A DNA stretch of 64,000 nt from Blautia sp. Marseille-P3087 (GCF_900120195.1 NZ_LT635539.1:2230744-2294743), one strand, 5' to 3'; counted from the first letter of the stretch, positions 36,031 to 44,757 are shown. Notes: generated from the sequence alone by a model not told the origin. Made by a program: numbers and translations.

Positions 36031-39024
36031 ATGCATCAACAGAAGAAAAAAGAAAAATCGATTTTTCAGTCAATATTTAAGGCAATGCTGATTGTATTGA
36101 TAATAGAACTGTTCCTTTTAGTGGCTACGCTGTATTTTGGAAACGTAGGGAAACAGCTTAACAAGAATGCCGTGGATATTCTGAAAAAACAGGTGGAAAA
36201 CAGACAGAATTATCTGGAAACCACTATGGTAGAAAATCAAAATCTGTCGTCTATATCCGGCATATTGAATAATGCTGTAGAAAGCAGGATTGCATCAGGA
36301 CTGGATATTGAAAAACTTGATTCTGATGAAAAAGCCTGTGCATCTCTGATGGAAGAAACCAGTGACAGTCTTATCAATGTGCTGCGCCACAGGTCGGTCA
36401 ATGGTATTTTTGTGATATTTAATACACATGATCTTGATGAACGTGAGACAGATTCTGTATTGCAGGGAATTTATATCAGAGATCTGGATCCGATGACAGC
36501 CGCTTCCGAAAGAAATCATGATCTTCTGCTTGAGCGTTCGCCGGTGCAGCTTGTTAAGTCTCTTGGGATTTCTACGGACAAGGGCTGGACACCGGGAATA
36601 AAATTCAAAAATAACAAAACTGAGGGAATTCTTTATCCTGTTTTTCAGGCAGCATATAAGGATGGTGGACAGCTAAATGCAGTGGATTACGGACGCTGGA
36701 CAAGTACACCGTATACTCTGCCGGGAGATGACCGTTCAGTGGTGGCATATTCTGTTCCGCTGATTTTGGACGATGGAACAGTATATGGTGTCATAGGTGT
36801 GGAAATGCTTACGACTTATCTGGAGACGATGATTCCATATACGGAACTTCAGAATAATAATACAGGTACGTATATTCTGGCTGAGACAGGAGAAGATCTG
36901 GACTCAGATACTGTAAATGTAAAATCTGTAGATGTATCGTCAAAAGAAGGAACACTGAAAGGTACAGTGGGTGAAGACATTACGTTGAACCGGCTTTCCA
37001 GAAATATTTATGAAATGAATGCCGGCAAAAAGAAATACATGGTATCGGCATATCCGCTGGAACTGTACAACAAAAATGCGCCATTTTCAAAAGAACAGTG
37101 GATGCTGATTGGTGCAGTAGAGCAAAAAAATCTCTATGCATTTGGAAATCAGGTTTTTGCAATGCTGAAGCTGACAATTTTGATTACGCTGCTGGTTGGT
37201 GTGGTATGCAGTTATATTATCAGTCGGCGTCTGGCAAGTCCGATTGCAAAACTTTCAGAGGAAGTGGCAGAAGCACAGGGAAGCAGAAATACGATTCCGA
37301 AACTTTCCAGCACAGGAATCCGTGAACTGGATCAGTTTTCTGATGCGATTACACAGCTCAGTCAGGATGTCCTGAACACTTCTACGAAATTCCTGCGTAT
37401 TATGGAAATGGCGAGTGTGGAGATCGGTGGATATGAGATTCGGTTTGATACAGGAAGTGTATTTTTTACAGAAAATTTCTTTGCCGTGATAGGAGCGCCT
37501 TTTAGTGCAGATGCTGTTTTGAATCTCGACGAGTTTCGAAAGATACTGAGAGAATTTACAGAAAATTATTTCTTCAAATCAGAATCAGGTGATACAAATA
37601 TTTACTGTGTCCGGCTTCCGAAGAGAGGTCTTCGTTATGTACGAATGGAAGTGAAAATGGAAGGCTGGGTACAGGTTGGCCTGGTGGAAGACGTGACAAC
37701 TGCTATGATGGAACGTCTCCGAATCGAACATGAAAGAGATTATGATGCACTGACCGGTCTGCATAACCGTCGTGCATTTAAACGGGAAAGTGAAAAGATA
37801 TTCAGTCATCCGGACAAGATCGGCCATGCTGCTTTGGTTATGATGGATCTGGATAACCTCAAGTATACAAATGATACATTTGGTCATGACTGGGGCGATG
37901 AATATATCCGTCAGGCAGGATGTTGCCTGGAAGAAGGCACACCGAAAGGAACGTTAAGTGCGCATATTTCCGGTGATGAGTTTAATCTTTTATTCCATGG
38001 ATATAAGAGTCAGGATGACATTCGTTACCAGCTCGATAAGTTGAGAAAAGCAATCGAAAGAAAGGTCATTCGCCTGCCGAATGGCCAGAAGCTGCATTTA
38101 AGTATTTCCGGTGGTGTGGCATGGTATCCGGAGGACAGCAACAGTCTGGGAGTTATGAGAAAACATGCGGATTTTGCCATGTATCAGGTCAAAAAGACAG
38201 AAAAAGGCAAAATTGCAGAGTTTGATCAGGATGTTTACGAAGAAGAATTTCGTGACAGTCAGATTCGGTGTGAATTTCATCGTTTTGTGAAAGAAGAACT
38301 GGTTACGTACTACTTCCAGCCGATCGTTTCCGCAAAAACCGGTGAGATTGAAGCTTATGAGGCTCTGATGCGCTCAGAACTTCCGATATTGAAGCGACCG
38401 GATGTGGTGATGAAAATTGCCCGGGAAGAAGGTGCACTGCGTGAAATTGAGCGTATGACATTATTCCACGCGACACAGGAATTCAAAGAATTGAAAGAAA
38501 AGAATCTGATAAAGGGAGATGCACTCCTCTTTGTAAATTCCATTGCGAGCCAGCATATGGACAGAGGAGACGAGGAAGAATTTGCAAGGCGTTTTAAAGA
38601 TCTTGCAAAGCAGATTGTCATCGAGATCACAGAGGAAGAATCACTGGATTATCACGCACTGCAGCACAAGAAAAATGCGTCGGCATTCAGTGGTGTCTTT
38701 GCACTGGATGACTATGGAAGCGGTTACAGTAATGAAAAAAGCCTTCTTGATCTGGCACCGGGTTATATTAAAGTCGATCTTTCAATCATTCGTGACATTG
38801 ATACGGATCCGGACAAGCAGCAGATCGTGGAAAATATTGTTGCGTATGCGCACAAGCGTGACATGAAGATTGTTGCGGAAGGGCTGGAAACACCGGAAGA
38901 GATCAACAAAGTTCTGGAACTTGGTGTGGATCTGCTTCAGGGATTTTATATTGCAAAACCACAGCCTGTTCCGACGAGTATCAGTCCGCTTGCATTAAAA
39001 ACGATTTCACAGTTTTACACATAA
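36031..39024 (+). CDS. transmembrane sensor diguanylate cyclase/phosphodiesterase (GGDEF-EAL)
   Basis: A 997-residue protein, start at 36031 preceded by GAAGGAGG (36013-36020). Order: membrane helix (about 17-37), extracellular Cache-like sensor (about 40-370, with SVPLILDDGTVYGVIGVEM), second helix (about 380-402), HAMP (SRRLASPIAKL...), a PAS-like segment (about 455-560), GGDEF domain (from DALTGLHNR at 572; signature S647-GDEF), and EAL domain (EAL at 777-779, DDYGSGYS at 893, VAEGLET near 950). SGDEF is an accepted active variant, and the EAL catalytic motifs look complete, so the protein could both make and break c-di-GMP. Paired with the upstream solute-binding lipoprotein, it probably converts an extracellular signal into c-di-GMP changes. 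Confidence 0.9.
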   Translation: MHQQKKKEKSIFQSIFKAMLIVLIIELFLLVATLYFGNVGKQLNKNAVDILKKQVENRQNYLETTMVENQNLSSISGILNNAVESRIASGLDIEKLDSDEKACASLMEETSDSLINVLRHRSVNGIFVIFNTHDLDERETDSVLQGIYIRDLDPMTAASERNHDLLLERSPVQLVKSLGISTDKGWTPGIKFKNNKTEGILYPVFQAAYKDGGQLNAVDYGRWTSTPYTLPGDDRSVVAYSVPLILDDGTVYGVIGVEMLTTYLETMIPYTELQNNNTGTYILAETGEDLDSDTVNVKSVDVSSKEGTLKGTVGEDITLNRLSRNIYEMNAGKKKYMVSAYPLELYNKNAPFSKEQWMLIGAVEQKNLYAFGNQVFAMLKLTILITLLVGVVCSYIISRRLASPIAKLSEEVAEAQGSRNTIPKLSSTGIRELDQFSDAITQLSQDVLNTSTKFLRIMEMASVEIGGYEIRFDTGSVFFTENFFAVIGAPFSADAVLNLDEFRKILREFTENYFFKSESGDTNIYCVRLPKRGLRYVRMEVKMEGWVQVGLVEDVTTAMMERLRIEHERDYDALTGLHNRRAFKRESEKIFSHPDKIGHAALVMMDLDNLKYTNDTFGHDWGDEYIRQAGCCLEEGTPKGTLSAHISGDEFNLLFHGYKSQDDIRYQLDKLRKAIERKVIRLPNGQKLHLSISGGVAWYPEDSNSLGVMRKHADFAMYQVKKTEKGKIAEFDQDVYEEEFRDSQIRCEFHRFVKEELVTYYFQPIVSAKTGEIEAYEALMRSELPILKRPDVVMKIAREEGALREIERMTLFHATQEFKELKEKNLIKGDALLFVNSIASQHMDRGDEEEFARRFKDLAKQIVIEITEEESLDYHALQHKKNASAFSGVFALDDYGSGYSNEKSLLDLAPGYIKVDLSIIRDIDTDPDKQQIVENIVAYAHKRDMKIVAEGLETPEEINKVLELGVDLLQGFYIAKPQPVPTSISPLALKTISQFYT

Positions 39025-39026
39025 TT

Positions 39027-39100
39027 CTCCTGTTTTTCCATATAATAACGATACAGCAAACGACATTAGTGAAGATATAAATATGGAAAAACAACAGGAG
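39027..39100 (+). promoter_or_regulatory. inverted repeat that could mask the spoVT ribosome binding site
   Basis: Arm 39027-39043 (CTCCTGTTTTTCCATAT) begins 3 nt after the GGDEF-EAL stop. It pairs with 39081-39100: 11 bp with ATATGGAAAAA and 6 bp with CAGGAG, with a 3-nt bulge. The 3' arm contains most of the spoVT AGGAGG. Read-through RNA would fold and hide the RBS; RNA started between the arms would not. Confidence 0.6.
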
Positions 39101-39113
39101 GAACATAAAAAAT

Positions 39114-39662
39114 ATGAAGGCAACAGGAATCGTCCGCCGTATCGATGATCTCGGAAGAGTTGTGATTCCGAAAGAAATTCGTCGCACATTGCGGATAAAG
39201 GAAGGTACGCCGCTTGAGATTTTTACGGATAAAGAAGGCGAAATCATCCTGAAAAAGTATTCGCCTATCGGAGAATTGAATCTTTTCGCCAAAGAATATG
39301 CCGAGGCACTGGCACAGGCGACAGGAATGATCGCATGTATCACAGACCACGATCAGGTGGTGGCGGCAGCAGGGCAGAGGAGCAGGGAATTTGCCGGTAA
39401 GGAGATCAGCAGGGAACTGGACAGAGTAATCTCAGACAGAGAAATGCGTTGTTTTCATTCCGGGGAACGCGGGAAAATATCTCTGGTCGAGAACCAGAAA
39501 GAAAATGCGGGAGCAGTGATCGTACAGCCGATCATCTGCGACGGAGATGCGATTGGTTCAGTATCACTGATCGGAAAAGGCAATGGAGAAAAGTTCGGAA
39601 ACCCGGAAAAGATGCTTGTACAGACGGCTGCAGGGTTTCTTGGACGACAGATGGAATCATAA
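39114..39662 (+). CDS. spoVT: stage V sporulation protein T (SpoVT), AbrB-type regulator
   Basis: A 182-residue protein. Residues 1-50 are an AbrB/MazE-type swapped-hairpin DNA-binding domain (MKATGIVRRIDDLGRVVIPKE). The rest is a GAF-like domain with GAVIVQPIICDGDAIGSVSLIG. SpoVT is made under sigma-G in the forespore and modulates late sporulation and germination genes. Length and sequence match the family very well. RBS AGGAGG at 39096-39101. It is followed by a strong terminator. Confidence 0.93.
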   Translation: MKATGIVRRIDDLGRVVIPKEIRRTLRIKEGTPLEIFTDKEGEIILKKYSPIGELNLFAKEYAEALAQATGMIACITDHDQVVAAAGQRSREFAGKEISRELDRVISDREMRCFHSGERGKISLVENQKENAGAVIVQPIICDGDAIGSVSLIGKGNGEKFGNPEKMLVQTAAGFLGRQMES

Positions 39663-39674
39663 AATAATAATAAT

Positions 39675-39716
39675 AAAAATGGAAGATTTTCGGAGAGCCG
39701 AAAGTCTTCCATTTTT
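39675..39716. terminator. bidirectional terminator between spoVT and aroF
   Basis: A 13-bp G/C-containing stem GGAAGATTTTCGG/CCGAAAGTCTTCC (one G-T pair) with a 4-nt loop, extended by AAAAAT/ATTTTT. Works in both directions for these converging genes. Confidence 0.9.
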
Positions 39717-39743
39717 ATTAACAGAGAGTTTATTGAAAATAAG

Positions 39744-40775
39744 TTAACATTTCTCAGCAATTTCGTAAATGAGACGTTCCGTATCTTCCCATCCGAGGCA
39801 CGGATCAGTGATAGAGCAGCCCGGAGTCATGTGGTCACTGATGTCCTGTCTGCCCTCAAGCAGATAGCTTTCGATCATAACACCTTTGATCAGTTTGCGG
39901 AGATCCGGATTGTAGTTGCGGCTGTGAAGTACTTCGCTTACGATACGAATCTGTTCTTTGAACTGCTTGCCGGAGTTGGAATGGTTTACATCTACGATGG
40001 CAGCTGGATTTTTGAGATTTTTTTTGCCATACAGGTCATAAAGACGCATCAGATCTTCATAATGATAGTTAGGGATGGTCTGACCGTATTTGTTGACACC
40101 ACCACGGAGAATCGTATGTGCAAGTTCGTTTCCGCTGGTTTCTACATCACAGCCACGGTAGATGAAGTGATGTGGGTGCTGTGCGGCAATTACAGAATTA
40201 AGCATAACGGACAGGTCACCACTTGTCGGATTCTTCATGCCGACCGGGATGTCCATGCCGCTTGCAGTCAGACGGTGCTGCTGGTTCTCGACGGAACGTG
40301 CACCGATTGCTTCATAGGAAAGCACATCATCCAGATAGCTTCGGTTTTCCGGGTAAAGCATTTCATCTGCTGAGGAAAGACCGGTTTCTTCAAGCACACG
40401 GATGTGCATCTTGCGGATTGCGATGATGCCGGCAAGAAGATCCGGGGCTTTATCCGGATCCGGCTGATGAAGCATGCCCTTGTAGCCGTCACCTGTAGTA
40501 CGTGGTTTATTGGTATAGACTCTCGGAATGATCATTAACTTGTCAGATACTTTGTCAGCGACTTTTTTGAGACGATTGACGTATTCGCAGACCGTGTCTT
40601 CGTTGTCTGCGGAACAAGGGCCGACCAGAACGACAAATTTATCTGATTCGCCGGTAAAAATACGACGGATCTCCTGATCGCGAAGCAGCTTGGCTTTCTG
40701 CAGCTCTTTGCTGAGTGGATATTCTTGCTTCAACACTTCCGGAAGCGGAAGCTGGTGATTGGTTTTCATAGACAT
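39744..40775 (-). CDS. aroF: 3-deoxy-7-phosphoheptulonate (DAHP) synthase, class I
   Basis: A 343-residue protein that condenses phosphoenolpyruvate and erythrose-4-phosphate, the first step of the shikimate pathway. Recognisable type I-alpha blocks: GPCSADN, RVYTNKPRTTGDGYKG, ENQQHR, MKNPTSGD and DVNHSNSGK. The start at 40775 (MSMKTNHQ) is chosen because GGAGGAAA lies 5 nt upstream; a further in-frame ATG at 40802 lacks a site. Whether it is Phe-, Tyr- or Trp-inhibited cannot be read from sequence here, so the symbol marks the family only. No leader peptide or T-box is seen upstream. Confidence 0.9.
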   Translation of the reverse strand: MSMKTNHQLPLPEVLKQEYPLSKELQKAKLLRDQEIRRIFTGESDKFVVLVGPCSADNEDTVCEYVNRLKKVADKVSDKLMIIPRVYTNKPRTTGDGYKGMLHQPDPDKAPDLLAGIIAIRKMHIRVLEETGLSSADEMLYPENRSYLDDVLSYEAIGARSVENQQHRLTASGMDIPVGMKNPTSGDLSVMLNSVIAAQHPHHFIYRGCDVETSGNELAHTILRGGVNKYGQTIPNYHYEDLMRLYDLYGKKNLKNPAAIVDVNHSNSGKQFKEQIRIVSEVLHSRNYNPDLRKLIKGVMIESYLLEGRQDISDHMTPGCSITDPCLGWEDTERLIYEIAEKC

Positions 40776-40877
40776 AATTGTTTCCTCCATGGATATTTTC
40801 ACACATATACTGTGTTTTTATCAGCTTTGAACAGTAGTATAACACGTTATTTCAAAAAAATAAAGTAAATTAACGCG

Positions 40878-41441
40878 TTAAACTGTCATAGTGCAGTCCT
40901 TTTTTTGTATAGTATAGTATTCATCCAGCGTCATGCCTGTTTTTGTAAGGTAGATGGCCAGGGTTCGGGTGACAAAACGGATATGCCAGGGTTCATAAGG
41001 ATACCTGGTAATGTCTTCTTTTCCGAGAGGATAGCGAAGGATAAATCCATAAAAAGGTGCGTGGGAGGCAAGCCAACGTCCCTCCGAAGTATCTCCAAAT
41101 TTTTCTGTAAGCTCCATCTGTACGGATGGACTGGAAAGATCAAGGGCAAGCCCGCTCTGATGTTCGCTGGTACCGGGAGCTGCGACGTAGGAACTGCCAC
41201 GGAAAAGTTCTTTTTGGCGGTCATAGGAGCGGTAACCGGAGATACAGCACAGACTGATTCCTTCGTGCTGACTGCGACAGATCAGTTCTCTGGCAGCATA
41301 TGCAGTCCCTTTTTCGAGAAGTCTTTTGGGATTGCCGGGAGCACAGTCAAATGGAAGTCCGATGTCGATCAGATCCGGTGGCACATAGTCTGGTGGAAGT
41401 GGATACTCTTTATTGATCAGACGTGTGTAATCAGTAATCAT
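40878..41441 (-). CDS. VanY-type D-alanyl-D-alanine carboxypeptidase (M15B)
   Basis: A 187-residue M15B peptidase domain. The zinc motif SxHxxGxAxD is present as SEHQSGLALD, and the second His site as EPWHIRF; ISGYRSYDRQKELF is also family-typical. These enzymes trim the terminal D-Ala from peptidoglycan stem peptides. Unlike most VanY or DacY proteins it has no signal peptide or membrane helix: the N-terminus MITDYTRLINKEYPLPPDYVP is polar. It may therefore act on cytoplasmic precursors like VanX, or leave by another route. An open frame on the opposite strand is a shadow. Separated from aroF by 102 bp. Confidence 0.85.
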   Translation of the reverse strand: MITDYTRLINKEYPLPPDYVPPDLIDIGLPFDCAPGNPKRLLEKGTAYAARELICRSQHEGISLCCISGYRSYDRQKELFRGSSYVAAPGTSEHQSGLALDLSSPSVQMELTEKFGDTSEGRWLASHAPFYGFILRYPLGKEDITRYPYEPWHIRFVTRTLAIYLTKTGMTLDEYYTIQKKDCTMTV

Positions 41442-41498
41442 AAAAATCCCCCCTCATTTTCCAGTATATGAAAGTTGAGAGGGGAGTATGAAGCCTTT

Positions 41499-42962
41499 TT
41501 AATCGAGAGCTTTTTCGCTCATTTCTTCAAGAAGGTTTTTCTTAAGATCAAACAGCTTCTGAGAAAGGTCTACGTAAACTTTCTGCGGATTTACGAGACG
41601 GCGGGATTCATCCCACAGAGTATTCTGTTCTTTCTGGCAGTATGCACGCAGATCCATGACTTCAGGAGAAGTATAGACACGTTTGCCCTCACGAATGACT
41701 GGAACCAGAAGCTCACGGAGTTCATAGGTGCCGCCGAGGACTTTGGTCTTTTTCCATGTATCAGTCGGATCAAAAATGATCATAGTTTCCTCCGGATCAA
41801 AGACTTCGTCTGCGAGACAGATAAGATCAGCTTTGATCTTGCCGGTGGATTTGCTGTAAATACGATAAACGGTCTTGTTACCAGGATTGGTGACTTTCTC
41901 AGTGTTTTCGGAAAGTTTGATCTTTGGAGTGAAGGAACTGCTTCCGTCATCTTTGACTGCGGCGAGCTTATATACACCACCGAAAGCCGGGTTATCTTTG
42001 CTGGTGATCAGGTTGGTGCCGACACCCCAGGAATTGATTTTTGCATCCTGAGTCTTCAGGCTGTCAATCAGGTATTCGTCAAGGTCACTTGATGCAGAAA
42101 TCGTTGCATCGTCAAAACCGGCAGCAGCCAGCATTTTGTAAGCTTCTTTGGAAAGGTAGGCAAGATCACCACTGTCAATACGGATACCGTAGTGAGTGAG
42201 CTGGATGCCCTCCTCACGCATTTCTTCGAATACACGGATCGCGTTTGGTACACCGGATTTCAGGACATCGTAGGTATCTACGAGTAAGGTACAGGAATTC
42301 GGGTACATTTTTGCATAGGTTTTGAATGCGGTATATTCATCCGGGAAACTCATGATCCAGCTGTGGGCATGCGTTCCGAGAACAGGTACGTTGAACATCT
42401 GGCCGGTGAGGACATTGGATGTTCCGGCGCATCCGCCGATTACTGCAGCACGTGCACCGTAGATGCCGGCATCCGGTCCCTGAGCACGGCGGAGACCGAA
42501 TTCCATGATTCCGTCACCACGGGCTGCATAGCATACTCTGGCTGCTTTTGTGGCAATCAGACTCTGATGGTTGATAATATTCAGGATTGCAGTCTCGACA
42601 AGCTGTGCTTCCATGATCGGCGCGATTACTTTAACGAGCGGTTCGCGTGGGAAGACAACTGTCCCTTCCGGGATTGCATAAATATCGCCGGTAAAATGAA
42701 ATGATCTCAGATATTCCAGGAAGTCATCTTCAAAAATATGAAGGCTGCGGAGATATTCAATATCTTTATCACTGAAATGAAGGTTTTCAATATATTCAAT
42801 CATCTGCTCCAGACCTGCTGTAATAGCAAAACTGCCGCCACAAGGATTCACACGATAGAACATATCGAAAATTACAGTCTGATTGGTCGGGTTCTTAAAA
42901 TAGCCCTGCATCATGGTTAATTCATATAAATCGGTGAGCAGGGTCAGATTCATTGCTCTCAT
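41499..42962 (-). CDS. pncB: nicotinate phosphoribosyltransferase
   Basis: A 487-residue protein that converts nicotinate and PRPP to nicotinate mononucleotide in NAD salvage (Preiss-Handler route). Typical blocks: LTDLYELTMMQGY at the N-terminus, EFGLRRAQGPDAG, GTSNVLTG, GTHAHSWIM, VDTYDV and RIDSGDLAYLS. Length matches Firmicute PncB. RBS AAGGAG lies about 7 nt ahead of the ATG (complement of 42960-42962). Monocistronic; 57 bp separate it from the VanY-type gene downstream. Confidence 0.94.
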   Translation of the reverse strand: MRAMNLTLLTDLYELTMMQGYFKNPTNQTVIFDMFYRVNPCGGSFAITAGLEQMIEYIENLHFSDKDIEYLRSLHIFEDDFLEYLRSFHFTGDIYAIPEGTVVFPREPLVKVIAPIMEAQLVETAILNIINHQSLIATKAARVCYAARGDGIMEFGLRRAQGPDAGIYGARAAVIGGCAGTSNVLTGQMFNVPVLGTHAHSWIMSFPDEYTAFKTYAKMYPNSCTLLVDTYDVLKSGVPNAIRVFEEMREEGIQLTHYGIRIDSGDLAYLSKEAYKMLAAAGFDDATISASSDLDEYLIDSLKTQDAKINSWGVGTNLITSKDNPAFGGVYKLAAVKDDGSSSFTPKIKLSENTEKVTNPGNKTVYRIYSKSTGKIKADLICLADEVFDPEETMIIFDPTDTWKKTKVLGGTYELRELLVPVIREGKRVYTSPEVMDLRAYCQKEQNTLWDESRRLVNPQKVYVDLSQKLFDLKKNLLEEMSEKALD

Positions 42963-43055
42963 CTGTTATCTCCTTTTCTTTAAGGTTAATTTATTATACC
43001 ATTATTCCCGTAGAACGGCACGAAATATTTTTTTGAAAAAAATTTAAAAAAGGGG

Positions 43056-43084
43056 TTGATTTTTTCGGAAGACTGTAATATAAT
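43056..43084 (+). promoter_or_regulatory. sigma-A promoter for tRNA-Gln
   Basis: TTGATT (43056-43061), 17-bp spacer, TATAAT (43079-43084), followed 40 bp later by the tRNA. Confidence 0.8.
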
Positions 43085-43123
43085 AACATTCGTCGCGAGC
43101 GATGAGCAAGCGAAAAACAATAA

Positions 43124-43195
43124 AGGGCTATCGCCAAACGGTAAGGCAACGGACTCTGACTCCGTCAGTTCAAGGTTCGAATCCTTGTAGCCCTG
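43124..43195 (+). tRNA. tRNA-Gln (CTG)
   Basis: Acceptor AGGGCTA/TAGCCCT with discriminator G, D-arm GCC/GGC, anticodon stem ACGGA/TCCGT, loop CTCTGAC giving CTG, and T-arm CAAGG/CCTTG with TTCGAAT. CCA is not encoded. Stand-alone gene with its own promoter and terminator. Confidence 0.95.
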
Positions 43196-43203
43196 CTAAG
43201 TGG

Positions 43204-43228
43204 AGCACCTCGGAAGAGGTGCTTTTTT
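43204..43228 (+). terminator. intrinsic terminator of tRNA-Gln
   Basis: Perfect 8-bp stem AGCACCTC/GAGGTGCT with GGAA tetraloop followed by a T run. Confidence 0.9.
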
Positions 43229-43246
43229 CGTATTTGTTACAGGAAA

Positions 43247-43855
43247 TTACTTCATAAATTTCCTGTAACAGATGTCGGATTCTATATCCCTGAATTTTCG
43301 GATCTCAGGCTGATCTGTCAGATGCTCTCCAATCTGTTTTTCCATCCAGACCATGTTGTACCACGTGCGGAATTTGTATCCGCACTGATAAAATTCACCA
43401 ACGAGACGATAGCCCATGTGTGTATGGAACTCGACGCTGTTGTTATTGAGGTGAGGGTCTTCTGTTGGTGTGCAGGCAATACATGCATTCATATTGAGAA
43501 TGCCCTGTTTTTTTAATGCATTTTCCAGTGCATCATGGAGAAGTCTGCCGATGCCGGAGTGCTTTAGATTCTCATCTACATAGATGGAAGTTTCAACAGC
43601 CCAGTCATATGCAGCACGCTCGTGAAACGGTCCTGCATAGGCATATCCCAGAATTGTGTGATCCTTTTCTGCAACAAGGTACGGGTATTTTTCCAGTGTG
43701 TGTGTGATCCGCCGGGCAAATTCTTCTGTGGATGGAACATCATATTCAAAGGTGATGGCGGTTTCAAGCACATAAGGTGCATAGATTGCAAGGAGTGCGG
43801 CTGCATCGTCGGGGGAGGCGGTACGAATGTGAATGTTTGAAGCGGCTGATGACAT
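43247..43855 (-). CDS. GNAT N-acetyltransferase, phosphinothricin-acetyltransferase-like
   Basis: A 202-residue GNAT protein. The order IRTASPDDAAALLAIYAPYV, TAITFEYDVPS, ERAAYDWAVETSIYVDENLKHSGIGRLLHDALENALKKQGILNMNACI and the late NNSVEFHTHMGY follow the Pat/Bar (phosphinothricin or methionine-sulfoximine acetyltransferase) subgroup. The acetyl-CoA pyrophosphate loop is HSGIGRLL. The start at 43855 is chosen because GGAGG precedes it; an upstream in-frame ATG would overlap that site. The natural substrate is probably an amino-acid analogue, but only the subgroup is certain. Confidence 0.85.
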   Translation of the reverse strand: MSSAASNIHIRTASPDDAAALLAIYAPYVLETAITFEYDVPSTEEFARRITHTLEKYPYLVAEKDHTILGYAYAGPFHERAAYDWAVETSIYVDENLKHSGIGRLLHDALENALKKQGILNMNACIACTPTEDPHLNNNSVEFHTHMGYRLVGEFYQCGYKFRTWYNMVWMEKQIGEHLTDQPEIRKFRDIESDICYRKFMK

Positions 43856-43947
43856 GATAATACCTCCGTTGAATTGGATGAATTTTGATGTTACTGTGGA
43901 CGGTAACATTTTAATCCAGAATATTTTCTGCATTCAGCATACCACAA

Positions 43948-43977
43948 TTGACCTTAAGATAAAAGACATGGTAAAAT
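43948..43977 (+). promoter_or_regulatory. candidate promoter for the thioesterase gene
   Basis: TTGACC (43948-43953), 18-bp spacer, TAAAAT (43972-43977), 43 bp ahead of the ATG at 44020. It would serve the thioesterase, the AroE-like gene and possibly the LacI-family gene. Confidence 0.5.
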
Positions 43978-44019
43978 ATAACATAATATAAAGAAATACA
44001 TTGAAAGAGAGCGGAAATT

Positions 44020-44733
44020 ATGATATATAGTTTTGATGGAAGAGTACGATACAGTGAGACCGGTGAAAATGGTCTGCTTACTCTGCCGGGGATTCTGAAC
44101 TATTTCCAGGATTGTAGCACATTTCAGTCAGAAGAAGTCGGACTTGGCCTTAAAGTACTGAAGGAATGGAAACGTTTCTGGGTATTGTCTGCATGGCAGG
44201 TGATTGTTGAACGCTATCCGGCGTTGGGAGAACAGATCAGAACCTCTACATGGGCTTATGGTTTTCGGGGGTTTATGGGTTTTCGTAATTTTACTATGGA
44301 TACAGCAGATGGCGAACGATTGGCTTATGCAAATACTTTCTGGACGTATATTAACAGAGAGAATGGGGTTCCCGTCAGGCTGACCGAAAGAGATATGGAG
44401 GGGTATGGTCTGGAAGAAAAACTGGAAATGGATTATGCCCCCAGGAAAATCGTTTTACCAGAGAAATATATAAAAGAAGATGTATTTTATGTCCAGAAGC
44501 ATCACCTGGATACGAATCATCATGTAAACAATTGCCAGTATGTACAGATGGCAATGGATTATCTTCCGGCGAACTATAAGATTTATCAGATGCGTGCAGA
44601 ATATAAGCAGCAGGCACGGTTGAATAATCAAATTTTCCCGGGAAAAGCAGAAGCAGATGGTGTGACTAAAATTTTATTAAATGACCGGAATAATGAACCA
44701 TATGCCGTTGTTGAATTTATGGAAAAAATGTGA
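44020..44733 (+). CDS. acyl-ACP thioesterase
   Basis: A 237-residue double-hotdog acyl-ACP thioesterase of the bacterial FatA/FatB-like family, which releases free fatty acids from acyl carrier protein. The N-terminal hotdog carries SETGENGLLTLPGILNYFQDCSTFQSE, and the C-terminal hotdog carries the conserved DTNHHVNNCQYV (Asn-His-containing catalytic region). Length is in the usual range of 235-250. It is the first gene of a run with the AroE-like and LacI genes (24 bp and 9 bp gaps), although no functional link is evident. Confidence 0.88.
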   Translation: MIYSFDGRVRYSETGENGLLTLPGILNYFQDCSTFQSEEVGLGLKVLKEWKRFWVLSAWQVIVERYPALGEQIRTSTWAYGFRGFMGFRNFTMDTADGERLAYANTFWTYINRENGVPVRLTERDMEGYGLEEKLEMDYAPRKIVLPEKYIKEDVFYVQKHHLDTNHHVNNCQYVQMAMDYLPANYKIYQMRAEYKQQARLNNQIFPGKAEADGVTKILLNDRNNEPYAVVEFMEKM

Positions 44734-44757
44734 GATAAACAGACAGGAGGTATATGT

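Noticed and set aside
40905-41471. 188-codon open frame antisense to the VanY-type gene
   Set aside because: The minus strand carries clear M15B motifs; the antisense frame has no recognisable domain.
41475-42092. 205-codon open frame antisense to pncB
   Set aside because: It is a shadow of the conserved nicotinate phosphoribosyltransferase frame.
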